Source of the DNA: Desulfobacterales bacterium
GTDB lineage: Bacteria > Desulfobacterota > Desulfobacteria > Desulfobacterales > UBA11574
Assembly (NCBI GenBank): GCA_030145595.1
Contig: JAQYVG010000102.1
Coordinates: 1 to 11,505 of the forward strand
DNA: 11,505 bases
Reading direction: 5' to 3'
Shown here one piece after another: positions 1 through 6,460 of the stretch. The notes beneath the pieces are model-generated. The model saw nothing but the letters and a program-made list of their open reading frames with translations. It was not told the origin of the DNA and ran no database searches. The stretch's first letter is position 1, and every line of letters begins with the position of its first letter. Both the position numbers and the translations under genes were made by a program.

Positions 1-183
1 AATTGTGTGCATGCATTTAGCGTCCAAAATGCAAAAAATGCTGGATTTGGAAAAATAACCCCACGCTCTGAACTAGCTTCTGCCAATTTACCAGAGGGTC
101 TGCGGGCCAATATTGCCTATAGGCCGATCCAATCGAAACATTATTTGAACCCGACTTTACATATCAAGATTTTTCCTATATAA
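1..183 (+). CDS. C-terminal end of an unrecognised protein (partial)
   Basis: Reading frame 1 is open from the first base and stops at TAA (181-183), giving the last 60 residues of a protein that begins outside the window. The end reads ...YLNPTLHIKIFPI. There is no low-complexity stretch, membrane segment or metal-binding motif. The next gene starts 29 bases later on the same strand, so the two may be co-transcribed. I do not recognise the family. The frame could be open by chance, but 60 codons with balanced composition right before another gene make a real gene end more likely. Confidence 0.5.
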   Translation, partial: NCVHAFSVQNAKNAGFGKITPRSELASANLPEGLRANIAYRPIQSKHYLNPTLHIKIFPI

Positions 184-212
184 AACAACGAGTTTATGAT
201 TTGGATTGAATT

Positions 213-485
213 ATGCGTAAAAGTATTATCGAAACCCAAAAATTGTTTCAAATTGAAGATTTAAAAGATGGACAGGTAAATATAAAAACATCGGAATATC
301 TTTTGTCTTTGAAAGAAAAAGAACAAATTGAGGTTCTTACCGCCCATTTATCGAAATTAAAAAATGATTTGGCAAAACTTGAAGACCCCGCCATTGTGGA
401 TTCTACCGGCAAAGGTGATGAAGTTGAAAAAGCACAACTGCAGCTGCTGATAAATATAATTGGAAATTTACTGTCTCAGATTTAA
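213..485 (+). CDS. small coiled-coil hypothetical protein
   Basis: This 90-residue protein is rich in Lys, Glu, Leu and Ile. Residues about 30-58 (from LLSLKEKEQIEVLTAHLSKL onward) show spaced Leu/Ile residues typical of a short coiled coil, and a second amphipathic helix runs from about 70 to the end. There is no signal peptide, cysteine motif or catalytic pattern, so it is probably a cytoplasmic helical protein or a small partner of the upstream gene, whose stop lies 29 bases before this ATG. No convincing Shine-Dalgarno sequence precedes the start (upstream bases are AT-rich), which fits translational coupling or weak expression. The family is not recognised. Confidence 0.6.
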   Translation: MRKSIIETQKLFQIEDLKDGQVNIKTSEYLLSLKEKEQIEVLTAHLSKLKNDLAKLEDPAIVDSTGKGDEVEKAQLQLLINIIGNLLSQI

Positions 486-501
486 TACCTTTATTTTTTT
501 T

Positions 502-785
502 GACAGGATTCACAGGATCTTCAGGATTTACTTATAATTTTCAAAGTTTCCAGCCTGTCCCGCTGAAAGCGTGGAAGAAACCGAGAAGTGGCCATCCCAC
601 TTTCAGCGGAAAAGAAAGCCAAAAAGGCCGATGGTATTGTTGCCGAACGTTCATGTCGCTTCTTTGTTCTGTTTTATAGGCAAATTAACTCTATCGAAGA
701 GGGATATAGGTTTTTGCCTTTCTGCAGCCTGTCCCGCAGAGCGGGTGAAAGGCAAAACAATCCTGGAAATCCTGTAGATCCTGTC
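502..785. repeat. 284-bp nested inverted-repeat element with ACAGGAT-type ends
   Basis: The outer arms are 502-528 and the reverse complement of 759-785, matching at 23 of 27 positions. Each arm has three CAGGAT units spaced about 9-10 bases apart. Inside are two further hairpins. One pairs CCGCTGAAAG(CG)TGG at 560-574 with CCACTTTCAGCGG at 597-609. The other pairs TTTTGCCTTTC (712-722) perfectly with 747-757 and has CCCGC-AGA-GCGGG (733-745) in its loop. CAGCCTGTCCCGC occurs twice (551-563, 725-737). I see no credible gene in the stretch; open frames here are short and overlap the repeats. It resembles a non-autonomous REP/MITE-like element. Confidence 0.7.
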
Positions 786-836
786 TAAATATAAAATAGA
801 CAGACAGATGTAGGCAAAACTGTATGTTTTATACAA

Positions 837-843
837 AAAGGAG
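837..843 (+). promoter_or_regulatory. ribosome binding site deciding the start of the Sec-DsbA gene
   Basis: AAGGAG lies 5-6 bases before the ATG at 849. It is a strong Shine-Dalgarno sequence placed correctly for a start 42 bases upstream of the in-frame TGA. It supports translation running into that TGA, rather than a late start at 1050. Confidence 0.7.
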
Positions 844-848
844 TGTTT

Positions 849-1478
849 ATGACGGACTCACAAATACTGGAAATATTCTCTGACTATATTTGACCGTGGT
901 GCTATTTCATTACCGGGAGTATTGAAAAACTGCAGCACGAATTCGAGGTTGATATTCGATGGACCGCTTTCCCGCTCCATCCTGATACCCCGGAAAAAGG
1001 CCTGACACTTGAAGAACTTTTTGCGGGCCGCAATGTCGATATCCCCCAGATGCTGGCCCATCTAAAAAATGTTGCCGGCGGCTTAGGGCTGCCGTTCGGT
1101 GATCGGGAAATGACTTACAACAGTCGTCTGGCACAGGAACTGGGAAAATGGGCGGAATCGAAAGGCGCAGGAGACGCATTCCACCATGCCGCGTTTCGTG
1201 CATACTTCGTGGAAGGAAAAAATATTGCCGAAGTTCCTGTTCTTGTGCGGACGGCTGAATCCGTTAATCTCAGCGGAGAAGATGCCTTAGCGATACTGCA
1301 AGACAGAACATACAAAGATGCGGTTGATTCAGACTGGCAAAGATCTTATGAGTCAAAGGTAACGGCAGTCCCGACCTTTGCCTGCAATCATCAAACCCTG
1401 GTCGGCGCCCAACCCTATAAAGCCCTGGAAAAGCTATTGTTGTCCAACAATGTCAAAAAACGAAACCCCGTACGATGA
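849..1478 (+). CDS. DsbA/FrnE-family thiol oxidoreductase, probable selenoprotein (Sec-Pro-Trp-Cys)
   Basis: The full frame encodes 209 residues, the usual length of FrnE-like DsbA proteins, if TGA at 891-893 is read as selenocysteine (residue 15). The N terminus reads MTDSQILEIFSDYI-U-PWCYF, where the family has CPWC, so TGA falls exactly on the first catalytic cysteine and Cys18 is the resolving one. The frame stays family-like on both sides: a helical insertion domain at about 60-160, then a cis-proline motif VTAVPTF near 177-183. The start has a strong ribosome binding site, and a SECIS-like hairpin follows the TGA. There is no signal peptide, so a cytoplasmic thiol/disulfide or reductase role is likely. 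Read without Sec, the gene would give only a 14-residue peptide, or an ORF starting at 1050 that lacks the active site. The alternative is a nonsense mutation (TGC/TGT to TGA). Sec incorporation also needs selA, selB, selC and selD elsewhere in the genome. Confidence 0.82.
899..938 (+). promoter_or_regulatory. putative bacterial SECIS element
   Basis: This hairpin lies just downstream of the in-frame TGA. The inner helix pairs 905-909 (UUUCA) with 923-927 (UGAAA), then has a U-U mismatch, then pairs 911-913 (UAC) with 919-921 (GUA). It closes a five-base loop, CGGGA (914-918). An outer helix pairs GUGCU (899-903) with AGCAC (934-938). The apical loop starts 20 bases after the TGA and has a G at its second position, which fits the general bacterial SECIS pattern of a small G-containing apical loop about 16-37 bases from the UGA. 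SelB binding is inferred. Confidence 0.6.
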
Positions 1479-1570
1479 ACGATCTTGCGCAAACGGTTCG
1501 AAATGCGATCGGTGATCAAGGTTTGAACCGATTTCTTTTAAACTGGTTTAACTTTTTTAATGCTTACTGA
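1475..1570 (+). CDS. possible 31-residue ORF overlapping the Sec-DsbA stop
   Basis: The ATG at 1475 overlaps the TGA stop of the preceding gene (ATGA), an arrangement often used for translational coupling. The frame encodes MNDLAQTVRNAIGDQG and then a Trp/Phe/Leu-rich end, and stops 12 bases before the exporter gene. The C-terminal half is amphipathic to hydrophobic. There is no Shine-Dalgarno sequence of its own, and the same bases hold an imperfect hairpin, so it may be chance or the remnant of a longer gene. Confidence 0.25.
   Translation: MNDLAQTVRNAIGDQGLNRFLLNWFNFFNAY
1494..1530 (+). terminator. weak hairpin after the Sec-DsbA gene
   Basis: CGGTTC (1494-1499) pairs with GAACCG (1525-1530), and flanking AAA/TTT extends the stem with one bulge. 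The T-rich stretch ATTTCTTTT follows directly. It lies 16 bases after the stop. The long loop and short stem make it a weak intrinsic terminator candidate. Confidence 0.3.
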
Positions 1571-1582
1571 CTTGAAAATTAT

Positions 1583-3886
1583 ATGCACCACTTAAAATCA
1601 AGCCATCTGTCATCAGAACAAATTGCAAAAGGTTTGGTAAGAAACAGCAAACTTCTTATGGGGTGCTTGATTCTGGTTACGCTGGTTTTGATCATGCCTG
1701 CATCCCAAGTCCGGATAGATGCCTCCGGTGTTGCTTTCAATACTGCTGGTTCTGACGGGTACAGGGATTACCTGTCGTTTGTAGAATCTTTTGGGACTGA
1801 TGATTACATACTGTTAGCAGTTAAAAACGGTCTTATTGTCACTGATCCTGAATTAAAAAAAAGAATGAATAGAGTCAATCAAGAACTGACTACCATTGAT
1901 TCCATTATAAAAGTTATCGATCTTGGATCGATAGAATCATCTGATCTATTCAAACTAATCGGCACTACTAATTTTTGGGACGAAAAAACGTTTGCCAATT
2001 TCCACCATATTATTCCCGGACTAAGCCGACTGATTTCCAAAGATATGAAAACCCTTGCATTTATTGTCAAAATAGACAACGAAAAACTCAACGGATTCCA
2101 GTTGGAAAAGCAACTCAAGCGCATGAAACAAATCATTGTGAATGCTTTTCCCGAACATCCCCACTGCTATGCCGCAGGAATCCCTGTCCTGCGCGCTGCT
2201 TTTGAACGGTATAATCTGGTTAATGCCCTTGTTTTTGGAGCTCTTGGACTGTTATTTGGAACCCTAATAGCTTTTTATATTTTCAAGACCCTGTGGGCCG
2301 GTATGATGGTCATGCTGGCAAGTTTGGGTTCTCTGATATGGGCCCTGGGAATCATGGGAACTTTCGGCATTGCACTTAATCTTGCCACAGGGTTAAGTTT
2401 TGGATTTATCCTTGTTGTTTCCACAACAACGGTTTTTCATATTGTCTCAAAATATTTTCAATTACTAAAAAACTATTCAAAGGACATTGCGCTGACAAAG
2501 ACGTTTGAAATTATTCTGCGCCCCTGTTTCATGTGCGCTCTGACCACTTCAGCAGGTTTTCTCAGCCTGACAATCAGCCCTGTGGAAATGGTTCGCCAGG
2601 CCGGCCTCATCATCTCCATTGGGGTGATGCTGGCTTTTTTGTTGACCTTACCGATAACATCATTCTGTTTGCCAAGATTTTTTATGTCTAATGATACGAT
2701 CTCACTTAAAACAAAAGGAGATTTTCTTGAACGGCTTGTCAAAAATTATTTAGTTGCAGGCTTCAGAAAACCCGGCATATCCGTATTGACAGGAATTATA
2801 TTTTTAATTGTCATGACATCAGGTATTCCTAAAATTCAAACCGTAAAGCATTTAACCAATCCCATAATTAAAAGCACCCGGGAAGCTCAAGATCTTCATT
2901 TTATTGAGCAGCATATATCTACCGGGTACTCTTTTTCAATTATCTTAAAATCGCTGGGCAACAGTTTTGATTCAAGAAAATTCTGGTATGACCTTTATCA
3001 GTTTGAAAAAAAAATTAAATCCATCCATGGCATTCAAGGAGTTGAATCGTTAACACCTCTTGTTTTCCGTCTGGCCCTTAAATTCTCCCCGGCCGGGATG
3101 ATGCCGGAATTTGTTTTTCATCAGATCCTTTCCAAAAGCTCTGAAAATGATATGATACGATCCTATTTAGATCCGGTATCAAAAAAACTTAGAATAATTG
3201 TTCATATTCAAAACCATTCATCCGATCAAATAGAAACCATCCTCAAACAGGTTAGAAATGAGGCTGAACATACCTTTGCTCAAAAAGCCAAGATTACTTT
3301 ATCCGGACAACTGATCCTGCTCAAATCACAAACCGCAAACCTGGTTTCATCCCAGCTAAAAACTCTTTTTCTGGCACTTTTTGTTATTACCTTGTTAATG
3401 ATATTCCAACTCAAATCTTTTGTTCTTGGGTTGCTGAGTCTGATACCCAATCTGTTTCCACTCATCACAATTTTCGGAATAATGGGCTGGTTTCATATTC
3501 CTCTTGATCCATTAACCATATTTGCAGCCGTAATCTCCTTTGGGTTGTCTGTGGATGATTCCATTCATTATCTGACACAACTCCAAAGAGAAATGATTGT
3601 TTCAAAAGAGGAGAGCAATGTTCGCGAATGTTTGACAAAAGCCTACTATAAAACGTCCCGTGCTCTCGTTTCCACAACTGCTGTTCTTTTCTTATCCTCT
3701 TTAGGATTACTTTTTTCTTCGTTCCAGCATGTTTTCTCCCTGGGATTATTAATTGCCTCGGCATCCATTATTGCACTGATTGGCGATCTTATATTTATGC
3801 CTGCAGCTGTTCTGACATTCAAGCCTTTAAACAATTTACTATCGCTTAAAATGAAGAACTTTGTTGCTCTAAATAATAAAGCATGA
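1583..3886 (+). CDS. RND superfamily (MMPL/SSD-type) exporter
   Basis: This 767-residue inner-membrane protein has the duplicated RND plan. One helix lies at about 24-44, followed by an extracytoplasmic loop at about 45-210 and five helices at about 211-367. The second half repeats this: a helix at about 397-415, a loop at about 416-590, and five helices at about 592-746. The TM10 motif GLSVDDSIHYL (Asp658, Asp659, His662) matches the proton-relay motif of the family. The matching TM4 stretch keeps the histidine (His286) but has Thr282-Thr283 where acidic residues are expected, so the relay looks one-sided. Such proteins move lipids, hopanoids or other hydrophobic molecules using proton force; the substrate here is unknown. 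A SRPBCC protein follows 13 bases later, suggesting a shared hydrophobic cargo. The start at ATG 1583 lacks a clear Shine-Dalgarno sequence but is the only start that keeps TM1 complete. Confidence 0.88.
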   Translation: MHHLKSSHLSSEQIAKGLVRNSKLLMGCLILVTLVLIMPASQVRIDASGVAFNTAGSDGYRDYLSFVESFGTDDYILLAVKNGLIVTDPELKKRMNRVNQELTTIDSIIKVIDLGSIESSDLFKLIGTTNFWDEKTFANFHHIIPGLSRLISKDMKTLAFIVKIDNEKLNGFQLEKQLKRMKQIIVNAFPEHPHCYAAGIPVLRAAFERYNLVNALVFGALGLLFGTLIAFYIFKTLWAGMMVMLASLGSLIWALGIMGTFGIALNLATGLSFGFILVVSTTTVFHIVSKYFQLLKNYSKDIALTKTFEIILRPCFMCALTTSAGFLSLTISPVEMVRQAGLIISIGVMLAFLLTLPITSFCLPRFFMSNDTISLKTKGDFLERLVKNYLVAGFRKPGISVLTGIIFLIVMTSGIPKIQTVKHLTNPIIKSTREAQDLHFIEQHISTGYSFSIILKSLGNSFDSRKFWYDLYQFEKKIKSIHGIQGVESLTPLVFRLALKFSPAGMMPEFVFHQILSKSSENDMIRSYLDPVSKKLRIIVHIQNHSSDQIETILKQVRNEAEHTFAQKAKITLSGQLILLKSQTANLVSSQLKTLFLALFVITLLMIFQLKSFVLGLLSLIPNLFPLITIFGIMGWFHIPLDPLTIFAAVISFGLSVDDSIHYLTQLQREMIVSKEESNVRECLTKAYYKTSRALVSTTAVLFLSSLGLLFSSFQHVFSLGLLIASASIIALIGDLIFMPAAVLTFKPLNNLLSLKMKNFVALNNKA

Positions 3887-3899
3887 AATAAAACCCTTC

Positions 3900-4427
3900 A
3901 TGATGAGCCCTTTTGATGACTTTTTAAATAAAAAAAACCAATACCACTTTAATAGATCCTGGAGAATTGATGCGCCCATAGAACTGATCTGGAATGAGTT
4001 GATCAATTATAAAAAATGGCCTGCTTGGTGTGACGGGTTGGAAAGAATTGAACAGCTTGACCAATTTGACCATCTTCAGAAAGGAAACAACATCAGATCT
4101 ATCTGGAAAGGGTACCTTCCCTACAGTATTTCCTTTGATGCGGTAATAAAAGATTTTATCCAATATTCGTTTTTAGCCTTCAATGTAACCGGTGATTTGT
4201 ATGGAGAAGGAACCTGCTATTTTTTATCTTCTCATGACAATACCACCATTAATTTTATCTGGGATGTATCCCCTACGAAATTATGGATGAAGATGAGTTC
4301 TCCATTTGCGAGACCTGTTTTTATAGAAAATCATAACCATATACTGGAACAAGCCATCACAGGATTTGCACGGATGATTGCACAAAAATCCGGATCTGCC
4401 ATACTTAATAACTGCGCAAATACATAG
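3900..4427 (+). CDS. SRPBCC (START/polyketide-cyclase-like) family protein
   Basis: This 175-residue cytoplasmic protein has the hallmarks of the SRPBCC helix-grip fold. An N-terminal strand leads into APIELIWNELINYKKWPAWC (about 25-44), matching the family pattern in which A-P-x-x-x-V-W-x-x-x-x-D precedes W-P-x-W. Alternating beta strands follow at about 60-130, and a long amphipathic C-terminal helix at about 140-165. The family binds hydrophobic ligands (lipids, sterols, polyketides) in a deep cavity, and some members are cyclases. It begins 13 bases after the exporter stop, so the two are probably one operon. An inferred role is to present or process the exported hydrophobic molecule. The start could be ATG 3900 or 3903; neither has a strong ribosome binding site, consistent with coupling to the upstream gene. 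Confidence 0.8.
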   Translation: MMSPFDDFLNKKNQYHFNRSWRIDAPIELIWNELINYKKWPAWCDGLERIEQLDQFDHLQKGNNIRSIWKGYLPYSISFDAVIKDFIQYSFLAFNVTGDLYGEGTCYFLSSHDNTTINFIWDVSPTKLWMKMSSPFARPVFIENHNHILEQAITGFARMIAQKSGSAILNNCANT

Positions 4428-4503
4428 AACATGTGGTTTATGAAACCAACTCGATCATCAAATGGATGTCGCATGATAATGCTGTTCCCGGTGTCGGTAT
4501 ATA

Positions 4504-4695
4504 TTGAACTGCAACAGCGAGCGCATTCCCCGCAGATTGTTGGAGCATAGCGAAAATCCCGCTAAACCTAAGGAAACAATCCGGCTGGCGGCAACCCTCA
4601 AGAAAACCTACGGCAAAATGTTCCTTTTCGAAGTCGCGGCTAATGTGTTAAATCGCCGCATTGCCAAGGGGACCCTGATACTCGCTTCCGATTGA
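4504..4695 (+). pseudogene. possible decayed ORF, family not recognised
   Basis: A frame opening with TTG at 4504 encodes 63 residues ending TLKKTYGKMFLFEVAANVLN... and then a short tail. The helical, Lys/Leu/Ala-rich composition looks protein-like, but there is no Shine-Dalgarno sequence and no ATG. A second frame (4431-4550, MWFMKPTRSSNGC...) overlaps it. A REP-like hairpin begins 8 bases after its stop. It could be the frameshifted remnant of a gene, or chance. It shows no recognisable motif. Confidence 0.25.
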
Positions 4696-4702
4696 TACCC
4701 AA

Positions 4703-4746
4703 GCCGGCAAAGCCGGCCTCCGGCTCGTAGAGCCTACGCCTCGGAG
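4703..4746. repeat. REP-like double hairpin
   Basis: GCCGGC-AAA-GCCGGC (4703-4717) forms a six-pair hairpin and is followed at once by GGCTC-GTA-GAGCC (4722-4734). CTCCG (4718-4722) can also pair with CGGAG (4742-4746). Two adjacent GC-rich hairpins in an intergenic region resemble REP/BIME units. This could also end upstream transcription, although no T tract follows. Confidence 0.6.
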
Positions 4747-4770
4747 AGAACCAGATTGACTATTGTTGAT

Positions 4771-4836
4771 TGACGGAGCGGAGATCCCGATTTTTCGGGG
4801 ATGATTGATGATTTGTAGAATCGCGTCGCTCTGTCA
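4771..4836. repeat. nested inverted repeat
   Basis: The outer arms TGACGGAGCG (4771-4780) and CGCTCTGTCA (4827-4836) match at 9 of 10 positions. They enclose a hairpin, ATCCCGA (4784-4790) with TCGGGGAT (4795-4802), which has a T-rich loop. There is no gene in this stretch. It is probably another member of the short repeat families in this genome, or an RNA structure. Confidence 0.5.
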
Positions 4837-4914
4837 TTTTTATTTGTCTGTCGCATAAATGATACGCAAGCATGATGTGATTTGGGCAAATAGGTACTAA
4901 AACTGCATTGTAAC

Positions 4915-4996
4915 CGTTCACAGGTTCAAAAGTTCAGGGGTTAACGCTGAACCCTAAACGGGGAACGCAGAACGCTGAACGCTGAACCTGTGAACG
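4915..4996. repeat. inverted repeat with perfect 14-bp arms and internal GAACGCT heptamers
   Basis: CGTTCACAGGTTCA (4915-4928) is exactly complementary to TGAACCTGTGAACG (4983-4996). The inner right side is a run of seven-base units (GAACGCA, GAACGCT, GAACGCT, then GAACCTG), and related TTCA/GAAC words occur on the left side. The whole 82-bp unit can fold into one long hairpin. It lies in the gap before the FlgT-like operon. It does not code, and it has no T tract. Confidence 0.7.
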
Positions 4997-5150
4997 CCTA
5001 CTGCAGATTTTAAGTGACATCTTTGAGTTGTTTTTTTATACTAATTTATCTTGTCATGTAAAACTTGGTACTTTAAGCCCGGATCTTGCTCCACTGAACG
5101 AGTCAGCCTGGTGAAAAAGCCGGATTTAAGCGATGGTAAAGACATCTTTC

Positions 5151-5160
5151 GGAAAGGAGA
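5151..5160 (+). promoter_or_regulatory. ribosome binding site setting the FlgT-like start
   Basis: GGAAAGGAGA precedes ATG 5165 with about seven bases after AGGAG. The frame is open further upstream to 5051, but only the 5165 start places a signal peptide at the N terminus, so the shorter product is chosen. Confidence 0.75.
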
Positions 5161-5164
5161 CACC

Positions 5165-6280
5165 ATGAAGTCGGTCGTGGCACTGCTTATTTCAATCCTC
5201 CTCATTTTCGCTGTACCGCTTTATGCAAAAACACCGGAAGGCGATATCACCGTTGAAGCTGAAGGCTACGGAACATCCCCAAAAGCGGCCCTTCTTCAAG
5301 CTAAACGCAGCGCTGTGGAAGAAGGCATCGGAGTCGTACTCATTTCTCAAACCGAAGTAAAAAATTTCGAGGTTAAAAAAGATGTGATTCTCTCCAAAGC
5401 AGCGGGTTCGGTCAAAAAATACAGTATCCTTCAGGAAGAAAAGCAGTCGGATGGCAATTTTCATGTAAAGATACAGGCCGTCGTCTCTTTAGCAAGCATA
5501 AAATCAGACCTTACCGCTCTTAAGATCCTGCTTGAATCCATGGATAAGCCGCGCATGATGGTTGTTATCAAAGAAGCAGGCGGCAATGCTGCCGAAACCG
5601 CCATTATCGATTACCTGACTGGCAAAGAGTTTCAACTTGTTGATCCTTCGGCAGTAGCAGCGCTTATGCATAGCGAGCATGAGCTCATCAAGCGGGCAAC
5701 CGAAGGCGATCCTGCGGCCGCAGCCCAAATCGGTGCATTGAACGGCGCTGAGTATTCCCTGGTCGGCAACGTCTCAAAGGGGCTTATGAAAAGCGCCCTG
5801 TTAGGCGACACCGGAATGAAGTCCGGCCAGGCAAATATTACCGTCAAGGTCGTCAACTGCTCAACAGCCGCAATTATTGCCTCTAAGTCGGCAACCAGTG
5901 CTGCCGTGCATGTCTCGGAAGAAATAGCCATGGCCCAGGCCGCGGAAAAAGCAGCCAGGAAACTGATGGACAGGGAACTTTTTGAAAAAATAGTCTCATC
6001 ATTCCAAGATATGATAAATAATGGAATTAGCCTGGATGTGACGATTGAAAACGTGAAAAAATTCAAAATGCAAAAGGCACTCAGTCAAGCCATTGAAGAA
6101 ATTTCAGATGTCGTTGCAGTGCGCAAACGCAGTTTTGGAGGCGGGAAGCTGCAGCTTTCGGTTCAATTTAAAGGCAACGCAGATTCTTTCAGCGAAACAA
6201 TCGACGGGGCAACCGTTCAAGGTAAAAACCTGTCGGTAACGGATATAGCCGGAAGCAGAGTCATTATTCAATTGGAATAA
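5165..6280 (+). CDS. secreted FlgT-N/LpoB-like envelope protein
   Basis: This 371-residue protein has a clear Sec signal peptide (MKSVVALLISILLIFAVPLYA, cleavage after Ala21; no lipobox). Residues about 25-112 match the FlgT N-terminal/LPP20-type pattern: ITVEAEGYG, then AALLQAKRSAVEEGIGV, then a Gly-Ser-Val-Lys-Lys-Tyr strand and FHVKIQAVVSL. Residues about 128-245 (KPRMMVVI, AETAIIDYL, FQLVD, GAEYSLVGNV) resemble the nucleotide-free Rossmann-like module of FlgT-middle/CsgG/LpoB proteins. A C-terminal alpha/beta repeat follows at about 285-371. These proteins act in the periplasm as scaffolds for outer-membrane or flagellar assemblies. No flagellar gene is nearby, so a flagellar role is not supported; an envelope role with the following lipoproteins is more likely. 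It is probably the first gene of the operon. Confidence 0.75.
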   Translation: MKSVVALLISILLIFAVPLYAKTPEGDITVEAEGYGTSPKAALLQAKRSAVEEGIGVVLISQTEVKNFEVKKDVILSKAAGSVKKYSILQEEKQSDGNFHVKIQAVVSLASIKSDLTALKILLESMDKPRMMVVIKEAGGNAAETAIIDYLTGKEFQLVDPSAVAALMHSEHELIKRATEGDPAAAAQIGALNGAEYSLVGNVSKGLMKSALLGDTGMKSGQANITVKVVNCSTAAIIASKSATSAAVHVSEEIAMAQAAEKAARKLMDRELFEKIVSSFQDMINNGISLDVTIENVKKFKMQKALSQAIEEISDVVAVRKRSFGGGKLQLSVQFKGNADSFSETIDGATVQGKNLSVTDIAGSRVIIQLE

Positions 6281-6284
6281 GGCC

Positions 6285-6434
6285 ATGATGTATCACAAAA
6301 TCGGTAAAGTTTATGATGAATTGTCTGATAATAAGGAAAAAGCAAAAGAGTTCTGGCAAAAAGCCGTCTCGACTGCTCCTGATAGCGAAGCTGCGCAACT
6401 GGCCGGTGATAAATTAGCGAGTCTTAATCCGTAA
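6285..6434 (+). CDS. 49-residue single-TPR protein
   Basis: ATG 6285 starts four bases after the FlgT-like stop. The product, MMYHKIGKVYDELSDNKEKA and onward to ...DKLASLNP, contains one good tetratricopeptide unit: Tyr/Gly/Tyr at the first helix, then AKEFWQKAVSTAPDSEAAQL for the second helix and the start of the next. There is no signal peptide, so as read it would stay cytoplasmic, which is odd among exported neighbours. It may be the surviving C-terminal end of a longer TPR protein, but the same frame has a stop just upstream (TAG 6246-6248), with no sign of coding between. Tight spacing supports translation coupled to the upstream gene. Confidence 0.5.
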   Translation: MMYHKIGKVYDELSDNKEKAKEFWQKAVSTAPDSEAAQLAGDKLASLNP

Positions 6435-6460
6435 CTGGCTCTGTGTCCGGAGGAAACGAT

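Noticed and set aside
571..836. Overlapping short open frames on both strands (for example 571-777, 588-788, 651-836)
   Set aside because: They run through the nested inverted repeats, have no ribosome binding sites, and overlap each other on opposite strands, so they are by-products of the repeats.
486..848. CRISPR-like array from repeated CAGGAT words
   Set aside because: The units are only about 9-10 bases apart with no spacers, and they form mirrored ends, not a repeat-spacer pattern.
1050..1478. Separate 142-residue gene starting at ATG 1050
   Set aside because: The same frame continues upstream with family-like sequence to a strong ribosome binding site at 837-843, and the 1050 start would lack the DsbA active site.
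5051..5164. N-terminal extension of the FlgT-like protein to 5051
   Set aside because: It has no ribosome binding site and would bury the signal peptide, while ATG 5165 has a strong ribosome binding site.
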